The notes beneath the pieces were generated by a model. The model ran no database searches. It saw only the letters and a program-made list of their open reading frames with translations, and had not been told where the DNA came from. From contig NZ_CP041745.1 in assembly GCF_007556815.1 (NCBI RefSeq), positions 3,759,001-3,823,000 of the forward strand: 64,000 nt of DNA. Reading direction: 5' to 3'. The first letter of the stretch is position 1. Each line of letters starts with the position of its first letter. Below, piece after piece: positions 27,218 to 36,125 of the stretch. The DNA is from Paraburkholderia megapolitana (GTDB lineage Bacteria; Pseudomonadota; Gammaproteobacteria; Burkholderiales; Burkholderiaceae). Both the position numbers and the translations under genes were made by a program.

Positions 27218-28684
27218 ATGACCTTTCTTGGAATCGACCTCGGCACTTCTGAGGTTAAAGCGGTCCTGACCGACGACGGCTCCGCGCCGCTGGCAACCGC
27301 CAATGCTCCGCTCATCGTCGACCATCCGCATCCGCACTGGTCCGAACAAAGCCCGCAAGCGTGGTGGCACGCAACGCTCGATGCCATCGCCGCGATTCGC
27401 GCGGCGCACCCCACCGGCTTCGCGGCGCTGCGCGGCATCGGGCTGTCGGGACAGATGCACGGTGCGACGCTGCTGGACCGCAGCGGCCAGGTGCTGCGCC
27501 CCGCGATCCTCTGGAACGACACGCGCGCGTTCGCCGAGTGCGTCGAACTCGAAGCGCTGGTGCCCGAATCGCGGACCATCACCGGCAATCTCGCGATGCC
27601 TGGCTTCACCGCGCCGAAACTGTTATGGCTCGCGAAATACGAAGCATCGGTGTTTCGCGCCATACATAAAGTGCTGCTGCCGAAGGATTACGTCGCGTGG
27701 CGGCTGACGGGCGAGTTCACGTCGGACATGTCGGATGCATCGGGCACGCTGTGGGTCGATGTCGCGAAGCGCGACTGGTCGGACCGGATGCTGAGCGCCA
27801 CCGGTCTGTCGCGCGAGCAGATGCCGAATCTCGTCGAAGGCAGTGCGCCGGCTGCACAGTTGCGCGATGGGCTGCGTCGGGAATGGGGTATCGAGGGTCC
27901 GGTCACGCTGTGCGGTGGCGCGGGCGACAACGCGGCCAGTGCGATCGGCATGGGCGTCGTCGGCGCGGGTGGCGCATTCCTGTCGCTGGGTACGTCGGGC
28001 GTGCTGTTCTCCGGCACCGACCGCTTTGCACCGAACCCGGAACAGGGCGTGCATGCGTTCTGCCATGCGCTGCCCGAGCGCTGGCATCAGATGAGCGTGA
28101 TTCTCTCAGCGGCTGCGAGTCTCGGCTGGCTCTCGCAGGTCGCGCACACCGCCGTCTCCACATTGCCGGAACTGGCCGCACAGGTCGCTCCAGCCAGCGC
28201 CCCGATCTTCCTGCCGTATCTGAACGGCGAGCGCACACCGCACAACGACGCTAACGCACGCGGCATGTTCTGGGGACTCTCGGCCGCCCATACGACCGCC
28301 GATCTTGCCTACAGCGTGATGGAAGGCGTCGCGTTCGCGATGGCCGATGGCTATGCCGCGCTGCAGGGTGCGGGCACGACGCTCGAACAGGCCTCGTTTA
28401 TCGGCGGTGGCTCGCGTAGCCGCTTCTGGGCGCAACTGTGCGCGACCGCGATGGGTGTGACGATGCGCCGGCATGCGAGCAGCGATATCGGTGCGGCGCT
28501 CGGCGCGGCGCGGCTCGCGCGGCTCGCGGTTACGCAGGATACGGTGGCCGAGGTTTGCACTGCGCCGCCGGTCATCGAGTCGTGCGAACCGGACCGCGCG
28601 TCGGAGCCGTTGCTCGCGCAACGTCTTGCTCGTTATCGCAGGTTGTATGTGGCGCTGAAGCCGGAGTTTGCTGCGGTTGGGTAG
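27218..28684 (+). CDS. xylB: Xylulokinase
   Basis: The 488-residue FGGY kinase has the N-terminal FLGIDLGTSEVKAVLTDDG phosphate site, the GLSGQMHGATLLD motif typical of xylulokinases (substrate contacts QMH), the WNDTRA segment and the C-terminal FIGGGSRSRFWAQL ATP site. It phosphorylates D-xylulose to xylulose 5-phosphate for the pentose phosphate pathway. The ATG at 27218 opens the kinase fold; an earlier in-frame start adds 14 unlike residues. As the last operon gene, it fits the dehydrogenase product. Confidence 0.95.
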   Translation: MTFLGIDLGTSEVKAVLTDDGSAPLATANAPLIVDHPHPHWSEQSPQAWWHATLDAIAAIRAAHPTGFAALRGIGLSGQMHGATLLDRSGQVLRPAILWNDTRAFAECVELEALVPESRTITGNLAMPGFTAPKLLWLAKYEASVFRAIHKVLLPKDYVAWRLTGEFTSDMSDASGTLWVDVAKRDWSDRMLSATGLSREQMPNLVEGSAPAAQLRDGLRREWGIEGPVTLCGGAGDNAASAIGMGVVGAGGAFLSLGTSGVLFSGTDRFAPNPEQGVHAFCHALPERWHQMSVILSAAASLGWLSQVAHTAVSTLPELAAQVAPASAPIFLPYLNGERTPHNDANARGMFWGLSAAHTTADLAYSVMEGVAFAMADGYAALQGAGTTLEQASFIGGGSRSRFWAQLCATAMGVTMRRHASSDIGAALGAARLARLAVTQDTVAEVCTAPPVIESCEPDRASEPLLAQRLARYRRLYVALKPEFAAVG

Positions 28685-28832
28685 CGCGTGGGGTGCCCGG
28701 CGCCGCATGGGCAGGGCGGCGCGCGGATCTGCGTACGTCGCGGCGGCTGATCTGCGTGCGCGCGCGCCGCGCACCGACGCGAAGGTCCGCGCATTCAGCG
28801 CGATGCTCGACTAATTCAGCTCACGATGCTCG

Positions 28833-29954
28833 TTATGCGTCGGCCAGAGAAAACTCGCGCGCTTCGGCGTAGCGCTTGCTGAAGATCTTCATGAACGACG
28901 CGAGCACGCTAGCCTCGTGCTCGGTCAACGCGTTGTACAGCGACGCACGCACGCCGCCAATCGACCGATGTCCTTCCAGTCCATGCAGCCCCGCATCACG
29001 CGCCTCCTGCAGAAACTGCGCGGTTAGTTCGGGCGTCTGGCATTTGAACGCGACGTTCATCACCGAACGCGATTCGCGCTCGGCATGCGCGCTGTAAAAC
29101 TCGGGCTCAGCATCGAGCACGTCATAGAGCAGACTCGCCTTGCGCCGGTTCACTGCATCGAGACCTTCGAGATCGCCGAACGTTTCGCGCATCCAGCGCG
29201 TCACCAGCAAGACGATGTAAATAGAGAAGACAGGCGGCGTGTTATAGATCGACCGCGCAGCGATGTGGGTCCGGTAATCGAGAATATTCGCGAGGCCTAT
29301 TTGCGCCCGTTCGACCAGATCCTCGCGCAGAATCGCGATCGTGACGCCGGCCGGGCCGAGGTTTTTCTGTGCATGTGCATAGATCATCGCGTAGCGAGAG
29401 ATGTCGACGGGTCGCGACATGAAGTCGGAGGACATGTCGCAGAACACGGGAACATCACCGGCGAACAGCCCGTCGGTTACCTGTAATCCTTCCACCGTTT
29501 CGTTCGAAACGTAATGCAGGTAGCTCGTACGCGAATCGATGTCGAGTTCCGCGGCCTTCGGCATCCGGCGAAAGCCGCTCGATTCGCCATCCCACACGAT
29601 GCGCATGCCCGACCCCACCCCGGAATCCGACATGCTCTTGCGGCTCCAGTATCCCGACGAAACATACGAAGGCGGGCTCTCGCCCATGCCGCCGAAATTC
29701 ATCGCCAGCATCGCGAACTGCAACGTGCTGCCGCCTTGCAGAAAGAGCACGTGATAGTTCTGCGGAACCTTGAGCAGGTGGCGGATGTTCGCTTCGGCTT
29801 CGTCCATGACCTCGCGAAACCAGTCGGAACGGTGGCTGATTCCGAGCACCGAAAGACCGACCTCGGGTACCTCCAGGATGGCCTGCTGCGCTTGCATCAG
29901 GACTGGTAGAGGAAGCGCGCCGGGTCCGCCGGAGAAGTTGTACTGAAGGTTCAT
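28833..29954 (-). CDS. serC: Phosphoserine aminotransferase
   Basis: The 373-residue class V aminotransferase has the N-terminal NFSGGPGALP (phosphate contact), GGSTLQFAM, and the PLP-binding lysine in YAHAQKNLGPAGVTI. It converts 3-phosphohydroxypyruvate and glutamate to phosphoserine in serine synthesis, and the equivalent step of pyridoxine synthesis. The ATG at 29954 has GAGGAA just upstream; the longer upstream reading lacks family resemblance. It is divergent from the TPR/ATP-grasp gene. Confidence 0.95.
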   Translation of the reverse strand: MNLQYNFSGGPGALPLPVLMQAQQAILEVPEVGLSVLGISHRSDWFREVMDEAEANIRHLLKVPQNYHVLFLQGGSTLQFAMLAMNFGGMGESPPSYVSSGYWSRKSMSDSGVGSGMRIVWDGESSGFRRMPKAAELDIDSRTSYLHYVSNETVEGLQVTDGLFAGDVPVFCDMSSDFMSRPVDISRYAMIYAHAQKNLGPAGVTIAILREDLVERAQIGLANILDYRTHIAARSIYNTPPVFSIYIVLLVTRWMRETFGDLEGLDAVNRRKASLLYDVLDAEPEFYSAHAERESRSVMNVAFKCQTPELTAQFLQEARDAGLHGLEGHRSIGGVRASLYNALTEHEASVLASFMKIFSKRYAEAREFSLADA

Positions 29955-30190
29955 GTGTTCCTCGCCTGAGAGATTCGCGGTATCGCGCACCACCACACTG
30001 CCGATAACGAAGCATGAATCAAACGGCGTTTGGCACAGCGCCCGATGCGAAGAAGGGTTATCACACGCGAAGGCACGCAAATGATGCGGGCGAGCGGGAT
30101 TCGGGACGCTCTTTCGCATTCTCGCCAGTGTTCAAGACGTGCCGTCGATACCCTGTGGTGATTCCCTTCGACTTCCGGATCGGCCCACTC

Positions 30191-31576
30191 ATGTCCATCG
30201 ACGCTCTCGTCTTACAGGCGGCCAGGCACTCCCACGCGGGGCAGCTCGATCTCGTGGAACCGCTGTTGCTACAGATACTCGCCGTCGAGCCGCAGCATCA
30301 GATAGCGTGCCTCGAACTCGCGCGAGTGATGATACTGAGCGGCCGCTACGACGAAGCCGTCGCTGTGCTCGACCCGCTGGCGGACCACGCGCATAGCGGT
30401 GCCGAAGTGCATCGACGGCTCGCACTGGCTCATTCGTTTGCGGATAGAAAAAGCGCTGCGCTCATCCACTACCGGCGTGCCCTTGAACTTGAACCCGACA
30501 ACGGACAGGTCCTGCACAGCATCGCCAATCTCGAGCAGGCGCTGGGACTCGCCGACGAAGCCGCGATTACCTATCGCCGCGCAGTCGAAGTAAAACCGCT
30601 GTGGACAATGCCCGCTGCCGTGTCGCCGCCGGAATTCCGCGTCTTGTGGATGTTCTCGCCGGGCGCGGGCAACACGCCGCCGGATTATTTCGTTAGTCGG
30701 GCGCGCTTCGAAAGCAGCATCCTTACCGTGCTCGACGACTTCGAGTACGACATCGATCTGCTGCGCAGCCACGCGGACGTGGTCGTCAACCTGGTTTCCG
30801 ATGTCGATCAGAGTCGCGCGATTCTGGGCACGGTGGAAGCGCTCGCGGAACGTATCGGCAGGCCGGTACTCAATCATCCGCGACTCATCACCGGTACGGA
30901 TCGGGCTTCGATTTCGACGCGTCTTGCGGGAACGCCCGGCTGTGTCGTTCCGCGTACACGCACGTTTTCGAATGTCGACCTGCTGCAGATGCCGAACAAA
31001 AACGAAACGTCGGAACTACAGTTCCCGTTGCTGGTGCGACGCGCCGGCACGCACGGCGGCGAAGACTTCGAGAAAGTCGGCGATAGCAATCAACTCAATG
31101 AGTTTGTGAGTCGCATTGGCGAGTCGGATTACTACATCACTCCGTTCGTCGATTACCGGTCCGACGACGGGTATTTCCGCAAGTACCGGTTCATCTTCGT
31201 GGGCGACGAAATTCTCCCGTATCACCTCGCAATCGATGACAAGTGGAAGATCCATCATGTGACGACATCGATGGCTGACATTCAATGGATGCAGGACGAA
31301 GAACGGGCGTTCCTCGACGACCCGTGGCGTGTTTTCGCAGCGCCCCAGCAAGCGGCATTACGCGCGATCCGGAATACCATCGGCCTCGATTACTTCGGCA
31401 TCGACTGTGCGCTGACGCCTGCAGGCGAGGTCGTCGTGTTCGAGGTCAACGCGACGATGCTGGTGCACGGCAAGAACGACAGCTTTCCGTACAAGAGCGA
31501 AGCGGTTAACCGGATCAGGCAGCAATTCCATTCATTGCTCGCGGGAACGGCACACGAGGCACTGAGCGTCACGTAG
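30191..31576 (+). CDS. TPR protein with C-terminal ATP-grasp-like domain
   Basis: The 461-residue protein starts with three or four TPR-like helical repeats (residues 1-135: HQIACLELARVMILSGRYDEA, quoted in part; then ALIHYRRALELEPDNGQ and AITYRRAVEVKP). The rest resembles a RimK-like ATP-grasp fold: VRRAGTHGGEDFEKV looks like the nucleotide lysine/glycine loop, and DYFGIDCALTPAGEVVVFEVNATM looks like the metal-binding acidic strands (D and E/N). Such enzymes join a carboxylate to an amine using ATP. The ligated partners are unknown. The ATG at 30191 opens the TPR region. Confidence 0.8.
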   Translation: MSIDALVLQAARHSHAGQLDLVEPLLLQILAVEPQHQIACLELARVMILSGRYDEAVAVLDPLADHAHSGAEVHRRLALAHSFADRKSAALIHYRRALELEPDNGQVLHSIANLEQALGLADEAAITYRRAVEVKPLWTMPAAVSPPEFRVLWMFSPGAGNTPPDYFVSRARFESSILTVLDDFEYDIDLLRSHADVVVNLVSDVDQSRAILGTVEALAERIGRPVLNHPRLITGTDRASISTRLAGTPGCVVPRTRTFSNVDLLQMPNKNETSELQFPLLVRRAGTHGGEDFEKVGDSNQLNEFVSRIGESDYYITPFVDYRSDDGYFRKYRFIFVGDEILPYHLAIDDKWKIHHVTTSMADIQWMQDEERAFLDDPWRVFAAPQQAALRAIRNTIGLDYFGIDCALTPAGEVVVFEVNATMLVHGKNDSFPYKSEAVNRIRQQFHSLLAGTAHEALSVT

Positions 31577-31585
31577 CCCGTCGCT

Positions 31586-32263
31586 TTATCCTTCGATCCG
31601 CTCGCGCGTCACACCGAGCAGCGCCGCCATCGCCTGACGCGCAAGCGCTGCATCGCGATCGCGAATCGCATCGAACACCGCCGTGTGCTCAGCCAGCGAT
31701 GCATTGAACACCCCAGCGCGTTTCGCATTCAAACGCAGCTGCGCTTCGAGCGTGCGCTCGATCAGCGTACCGAGCGGCACCAACAACTCATTGCTGCACG
31801 CGGCCAGCACGCTCAGGTGAAACTGCAGATCGGCGCGCACCCATTCATCGACGTTGCGCGCTTCGACCATCTCCGTATGAGCCGCTTCGAGTTCGGCAAA
31901 CGTCTCGTCGTCGTGCGACGCCGCGGCCAGCGATGCCGCATACGGCTCGATCATTTCGCGCATCTCCTGCAGCTTGAGCGCAAACGCCACCGGCGGCGCC
32001 ACCCGCGAGTACCAGTCGAGCAGATCCGCATCGAGGAGATTCCACGCGGTGCGCGGCCGCACACGCGTACCGATGCGCGGGCGCGATTCGATCAGCCCTT
32101 TCGACGTCAACGTCCGCAGCGCCTCGCGTAGCACCGTGCGGCTCACGCCGAACGCATCCATCAGCTCCGCTTCGCGCGGCAGGATCGATTCGGGCGCGTA
32201 GTCGCCACGCAGGATGGCGGTTGCGAGTTCATGCGCGACGCGGCCGTGCAGATCGTGCTGAAT
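31586..32263 (-). CDS. GntR/FadR-family regulator with an ATT start codon
   Basis: The 225-residue regulator has a GntR winged helix (HGRVAHELATAILRGDYAPE, then LPREAELMDAFGVSRTVLREALRTL) and an FadR-type helical effector domain with Asp/His metal residues (RADLQFHLSVLAA, SLAEHTAVFDAI). The first ATG in frame (32161) would remove the first half of the DNA-binding domain. No ATG, GTG or TTG occurs between there and the upstream stop. An ATT at 32263 lies six bases after AGGAGA and begins the domain as expected, so I take it as the start. It probably controls the divergent galactonate genes. Confidence 0.87.
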   Translation of the reverse strand: MQHDLHGRVAHELATAILRGDYAPESILPREAELMDAFGVSRTVLREALRTLTSKGLIESRPRIGTRVRPRTAWNLLDADLLDWYSRVAPPVAFALKLQEMREMIEPYAASLAAASHDDETFAELEAAHTEMVEARNVDEWVRADLQFHLSVLAACSNELLVPLGTLIERTLEAQLRLNAKRAGVFNASLAEHTAVFDAIRDRDAALARQAMAALLGVTRERIEG

Positions 32264-32331
32264 GGCTGTTCTCCTGTTGAATGAGGCGGGCTTCTTTGCG
32301 CTTGTATCGAGCCACGTCCCAAATAATACCG

Positions 32332-32350
32332 AATAGTACTATTAATAGTA
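32332..32350. promoter_or_regulatory. Overlapping palindromes, operator candidate for the GntR regulator
   Basis: Two perfect palindromes overlap here: AATAGTACTATT (32332-32343) and TACTATTAATAGTA (32337-32350). They lie in the AT-rich spacer between the divergent GntR and dgoD genes, 69 bases before the regulator start and 117 before dgoD. The position and symmetry fit a dimeric repressor site; binding is an inference. Confidence 0.65.
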
Positions 32351-32466
32351 TTAAACGTCGATTTTGTGTAGTATTTCACTCCTCTGGGGCTGCGAGCCTG
32401 CCCGAACGGCACGCCCATCCGCGCCCCACGCTCAACATTGCAGCTGCGCGACAAGGAGACGCCGCC

Positions 32467-33615
32467 ATGAAAATCACCCGAATCGAGACCTTTATCGTTC
32501 CCCCGCGCTGGTGCTTCGTGAAGGTCGAAACCGACGCAGGCATCGTCGGTTGGGGCGAGCCGGTCGTGGAAGGCCGCGCGCATACGGTCGCAGCCGCCGT
32601 CGACGAACTCTCCGATTATCTGATCGGCAAAGACCCGCTGCTGATCGAAGATCACTGGCAGGTGATGTATCGCGCGGGCTTCTATCGCGGCGGCCCGATC
32701 TCGATGAGCGCGATTGCCGGGGTCGACCAGGCGCTGTGGGACATCAAGGGCAAGCATCACGGGGTGCCGGTGCATGCACTGCTCGGCGGCCAGGTGCGCG
32801 ATCGCATCAAGGTGTATTCGTGGATCGGCGGCGACCGTCCCAGCGATGTCGCGAACAACGCGCGCGCCGTAGTCGAGCGCGGCTTCAAGGCGATCAAGAT
32901 GAACGGCTCGGAAGAGCTGCAGATCATCGATACCTTCGACAAGGTGCAAGGCGTCATCAACAACGTCGCCGCGGTGCGTGAGGCGGTCGGACCGAACGTC
33001 GGCATCGGCGTGGACTTCCATGGCCGCGTGCACAAGCCGATGGCCAAGGTGCTCGCGAAGGAACTCGATCCGTACAAGCTGATGTTCATCGAAGAACCGG
33101 TGCTGTCGGAGAACGTCGAGGCACTGCGCGACATCGTCAACCAGACCAGCACGCCGATCGCTCTCGGCGAGCGTCTGTATTCGCGCTGGGATTTCAAGCA
33201 CATCCTCGCCGGCGGCTACGTCGACATCATCCAGCCCGATGCGTCGCATGCGGGCGGGATCACCGAGTGCCGTAAGATCGCATCGATGGCCGAAGCGTAC
33301 GACGTCGCGCTTGCGCTGCACTGCCCGCTCGGTCCGATTGCACTTGCCACCTGTCTGCAGATCGACGCGGTCAGCTACAACGCGTTCATCCAGGAGCAGA
33401 GCCTCGGGATTCACTACAACCAGGGCAACGATCTGCTCGACTACATCCGCAACCCGGAAGTCTTCAAGTATGAAGACGGCTTCGTGTCGATTCCGCAAGG
33501 CCCTGGTCTCGGTATCGATGTGAACGAAGAGAAGGTGCGCGAGATGGCGAAGGTGGGTCATCGCTGGCGCAATCCGGTATGGCGTCACGCGGACGGTAGC
33601 GTCGCGGAATGGTAA
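32467..33615 (+). CDS. dgoD: D-galactonate dehydratase
   Basis: The 382-residue enolase-superfamily enzyme has exactly the length of the E. coli DgoD protein. Metal ligands are visible as GVDFHGR (Asp), FIEEPV (Glu) and ALGERLY (Glu), and a catalytic His in ALHCPLGP. It removes water from D-galactonate to give 2-dehydro-3-deoxygalactonate. The ATG follows AAGGAG. The downstream MFS gene overlaps its stop by 7 bases, and no dgoK/dgoA kinase or aldolase is in the window, so the rest of the pathway must be encoded elsewhere. Confidence 0.93.
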   Translation: MKITRIETFIVPPRWCFVKVETDAGIVGWGEPVVEGRAHTVAAAVDELSDYLIGKDPLLIEDHWQVMYRAGFYRGGPISMSAIAGVDQALWDIKGKHHGVPVHALLGGQVRDRIKVYSWIGGDRPSDVANNARAVVERGFKAIKMNGSEELQIIDTFDKVQGVINNVAAVREAVGPNVGIGVDFHGRVHKPMAKVLAKELDPYKLMFIEEPVLSENVEALRDIVNQTSTPIALGERLYSRWDFKHILAGGYVDIIQPDASHAGGITECRKIASMAEAYDVALALHCPLGPIALATCLQIDAVSYNAFIQEQSLGIHYNQGNDLLDYIRNPEVFKYEDGFVSIPQGPGLGIDVNEEKVREMAKVGHRWRNPVWRHADGSVAEW

Positions 33616-34925
33616 GTCAGCAGGTTGGTGAGGCGGAAAACGCGACGCCGCGCGCGACCGGCAAACGGCATCGCCTGCTCGCGATGCTGTTCGTCACCGT
33701 CGTCATCACCTATCTGGACCGCAGCAACCTGTCGATTGCAGCGACCGCGATCGGTCGTCAGCTCGCGCTGACGCCTACACAACTCGGGCTCGTGTTCTCC
33801 GCGTTCGGCTGGTCGTATGCGCTGCTGCAGATTCCGGGCGGCATGCTCGTCGATCGCACGCGTCCGCGGCTGATGATGGCGGCGATCGTCGGACTGTGGT
33901 CGCTCGCGACGATCCTGCAGGGTTTCGCGGGCGCATTCATCGCGCTGCTGTCGCTGCGTGTGTTGCTCGGCGTACTCGAAGCCCCCGCCTACCCGACGCT
34001 GAACCGCGTCGTCACCACCTGGTTTCCCGACAGCGAGCGCGCCCGCGCCATCGCGATCTATACGTCAGGGCAATATGTCGGCCTCGCGTTTCTCACACCG
34101 CTTCTGGTGCTGACGCAGGAACGCTTCGGCTGGCACGGTGTGTTCGTGCTGACCGGCTTGGTGGGTGTGGTGTGGGCCTTCGTCTGGTATGCGCTGTATC
34201 GCGATCCGTCCGACGCGCAGGGCATCAACCAGCAGGAACTCGATGCGATCCGCGCGGGAGGCGGGCTCGTCGAACTCGGCGAAGCCGGCAACGCGAACGC
34301 CGCGCGCCGCCGCTATACGGCAAGCGACTGGCGCGCCGTGCTCGGCAACCGCAAGCTGTGGGGTGTGTACGTCGGCCAGATCGCGGTGACGTCGACGCTG
34401 TGGTTCTTCCTCACGTGGTTCCCGACCTACCTCGTCAAATACCGCCACATGGACTTCCTGAAAGCCGGGTTCATGGCGGCCGTGCCGTTTCTCGCCGCGT
34501 TCGTCGGCATTCTCGTGTCGGGGCTGCTGTCCGACTGGATGATCCGCCGCGGCGCGTCGGCGACTGTCGCGCGCAAGGTGCCGATTGTCAGTGGGTTGTT
34601 GCTGTCGACGGCGATCGTCGGCGCGAATTATGTCGAGACGCCGTCGATGGTCATCGTCTTCATGGCGATCGCGTTCTTCGGCAGCGGCTTCGCATCGATC
34701 ACGTGGGTGCTCGTTTCATCGATGGCGAAGAAGGAACTGCTCGGTCTCACCGGCGGCATGTTCAACCTGATGGGCAACCTGTCGTCGATCTGCGTACCTA
34801 TCGTGATCGGCCTGCTCGTGAAGGGCGACGACTTCGCGCCCGCTCTGGTGTTCATGAGCGCGGTCGGCGTGGTCGGCGCGCTGTCGTATCTGTTCGTCGT
34901 CGGACGGATCGAGCGGATCGAATAG
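33609..34925 (+). CDS. MFS sugar-acid transporter (galactonate-type)
   Basis: The 438-residue protein has twelve predicted helices and anion:cation symporter hallmarks: [15 protein letters not shown] in helix 1, then [22 protein letters not shown]. This subgroup imports galactonate, glucarate and related hexonates with protons. Its start lies inside the end of dgoD, so transport and dehydration are translationally coupled, which points to D-galactonate as cargo (inference). Confidence 0.92.
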   Translation: MVSQQVGEAENATPRATGKRHRLLAMLFVTVVITYLDRSNLSIAATAIGRQLALTPTQLGLVFSAFGWSYALLQIPGGMLVDRTRPRLMMAAIVGLWSLATILQGFAGAFIALLSLRVLLGVLEAPAYPTLNRVVTTWFPDSERARAIAIYTSGQYVGLAFLTPLLVLTQERFGWHGVFVLTGLVGVVWAFVWYALYRDPSDAQGINQQELDAIRAGGGLVELGEAGNANAARRRYTASDWRAVLGNRKLWGVYVGQIAVTSTLWFFLTWFPTYLVKYRHMDFLKAGFMAAVPFLAAFVGILVSGLLSDWMIRRGASATVARKVPIVSGLLLSTAIVGANYVETPSMVIVFMAIAFFGSGFASITWVLVSSMAKKELLGLTGGMFNLMGNLSSICVPIVIGLLVKGDDFAPALVFMSAVGVVGALSYLFVVGRIERIE

Positions 34926-35042
34926 ACCGCTGCTGACGTTACGGCACATCGTGTGGGCGGCCCGGCAGTTACGTAACATCGAGGGCCGGAACCGCTTCCG
35001 CTGCCGCTTCTTACTCCCTCCCTCATCCCACCTCTGTTCTGC

Positions 35043-35066
35043 AAAGCCTTGTCAAACAAGGCTTTT
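35043..35066 (+). terminator. Rho-independent terminator after the galactonate operon
   Basis: A 10-bp stem (AAAGCCTTGT / ACAAGGCTTT) with a 3-base loop ends in a short T run. It lies 118 bases after the MFS stop codon. Confidence 0.75.
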
Positions 35067-35147
35067 CTGCGTTCCGCCCAGCCACCCGCATCAACCTGGC
35101 CCGCTCTTTGCTCGATAGGAATAAAACAGCAATTCGAGAGGCAGGCA

Positions 35148-35450
35148 ATGGGCGAGTTTCTTCCCGACTATCTGATCCGCGAACAGGCGGCGGTCGGCAC
35201 GCTAGTGGTATTCGCGATCCTGCGCGTGATCGCCGCGATGGTTGCGTACGAACGCGGCTGGCGCATCGCGACCGTCGATAAATGTTTCATTGCGGCTGTC
35301 GCGCTCTACTGCGTGCCGCAACTGTTCGATCTGCTCACGCATCTGTACACGGCGCGCGTTGCCTCGGCGGAACTGGAAGGCAAGATTGCGGGCGGCGCGA
35401 TTGCGTTGTTCTGTGCGCCGATCGTGGGTCACAAGCTGGGTTATGAATAG
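35148..35450 (+). CDS. Small membrane protein of unknown function
   Basis: The 100-residue product has three hydrophobic stretches (AAVGTLVVFAILRVIAAMVAY, quoted to 20 as AVGTLVVFAILRVIAAMVAY; KCFIAAVALYCVPQLF; AGGAIALFCAPIVG) and charged ends. The ATG at 35148 follows a GAGAGGCAGG purine stretch. I recognise no family; coding is judged from codon use and the clean start. No partner gene is evident. Confidence 0.6.
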   Translation: MGEFLPDYLIREQAAVGTLVVFAILRVIAAMVAYERGWRIATVDKCFIAAVALYCVPQLFDLLTHLYTARVASAELEGKIAGGAIALFCAPIVGHKLGYE

Positions 35451-35509
35451 ATTGTCCGCTGCGTTCCCCGGTTTTCGCGCGGTTTTCGGATAACGAACGC
35501 TCACGCACC

Positions 35510-35725
35510 ATGACATACGCCACAACGACCACCGCATACCAACCCGGCGACGTGCTGACGCTGAAATCAGGCGGACGTCCGATGACCGCCACCTGGGTAG
35601 GACCGGTCCTCTTCGCGTCGGGCACCTGGCTGATCTGCCAGTGGTTCGGCGACGACGGCGAACTGCATCAGGAGATGTTTCCGGGAGAAACGCTGGAACG
35701 GGTGCACGACGCGCTCGTAGCATGA
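35510..35725 (+). CDS. YodC/DUF2158-like small protein
   Basis: The 71-residue protein has the layout of the YodC/DUF2158 family: an initial GDVLTLKSGGRPMTATWVG, a central aromatic CQWF segment, and a C-terminal helix (GETLERVHDALVA). Members are cytoplasmic and uncharacterised; they look like a small SH3-like barrel. A terminator follows at 35771. Confidence 0.82.
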   Translation: MTYATTTTAYQPGDVLTLKSGGRPMTATWVGPVLFASGTWLICQWFGDDGELHQEMFPGETLERVHDALVA

Positions 35726-35770
35726 CGAGCAGTATGGGACAGCCGGCTCCCCGCCGGGTGACCGTGTGTT

Positions 35771-35804
35771 TGCGCCGCATAGCCACGCTGTGCGGCGCAT
35801 TTTT
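35771..35804 (+). terminator. Rho-independent terminator
   Basis: A perfect 9-bp stem (TGCGCCGCA at 35771-35779, TGCGGCGCA at 35791-35799) is followed by five T. It would end the YodC-like transcript. Confidence 0.85.
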
Positions 35805-36125
35805 GTCGGCGCTGTCACGTTGATCGCTGTCGGCGCCGTCTTTGCCTTGAACGCCAATCTCAAGAGTCGGGGCTTCCACCAGACTCAGAGTCCCCGACAA
35901 AGTGCGTGACATAAATTCAGATTCTCACGCTCTTTGCACCGCATACTGCCGCGCCCATTTGACATGTTCTGTCTCAACTTGGCTGGCTACGTATGTTTCG
36001 TGATCGAAATCATGACATCTCGCATCGAGAATCGCACCCGCGTTGCTCGTTGTGCTTGCCGTCAATGCTGTGGGTAACTGGTACGAGCAGGTCATTCGCT
36101 CGGGCAACTCATTGAACGGTGATTT

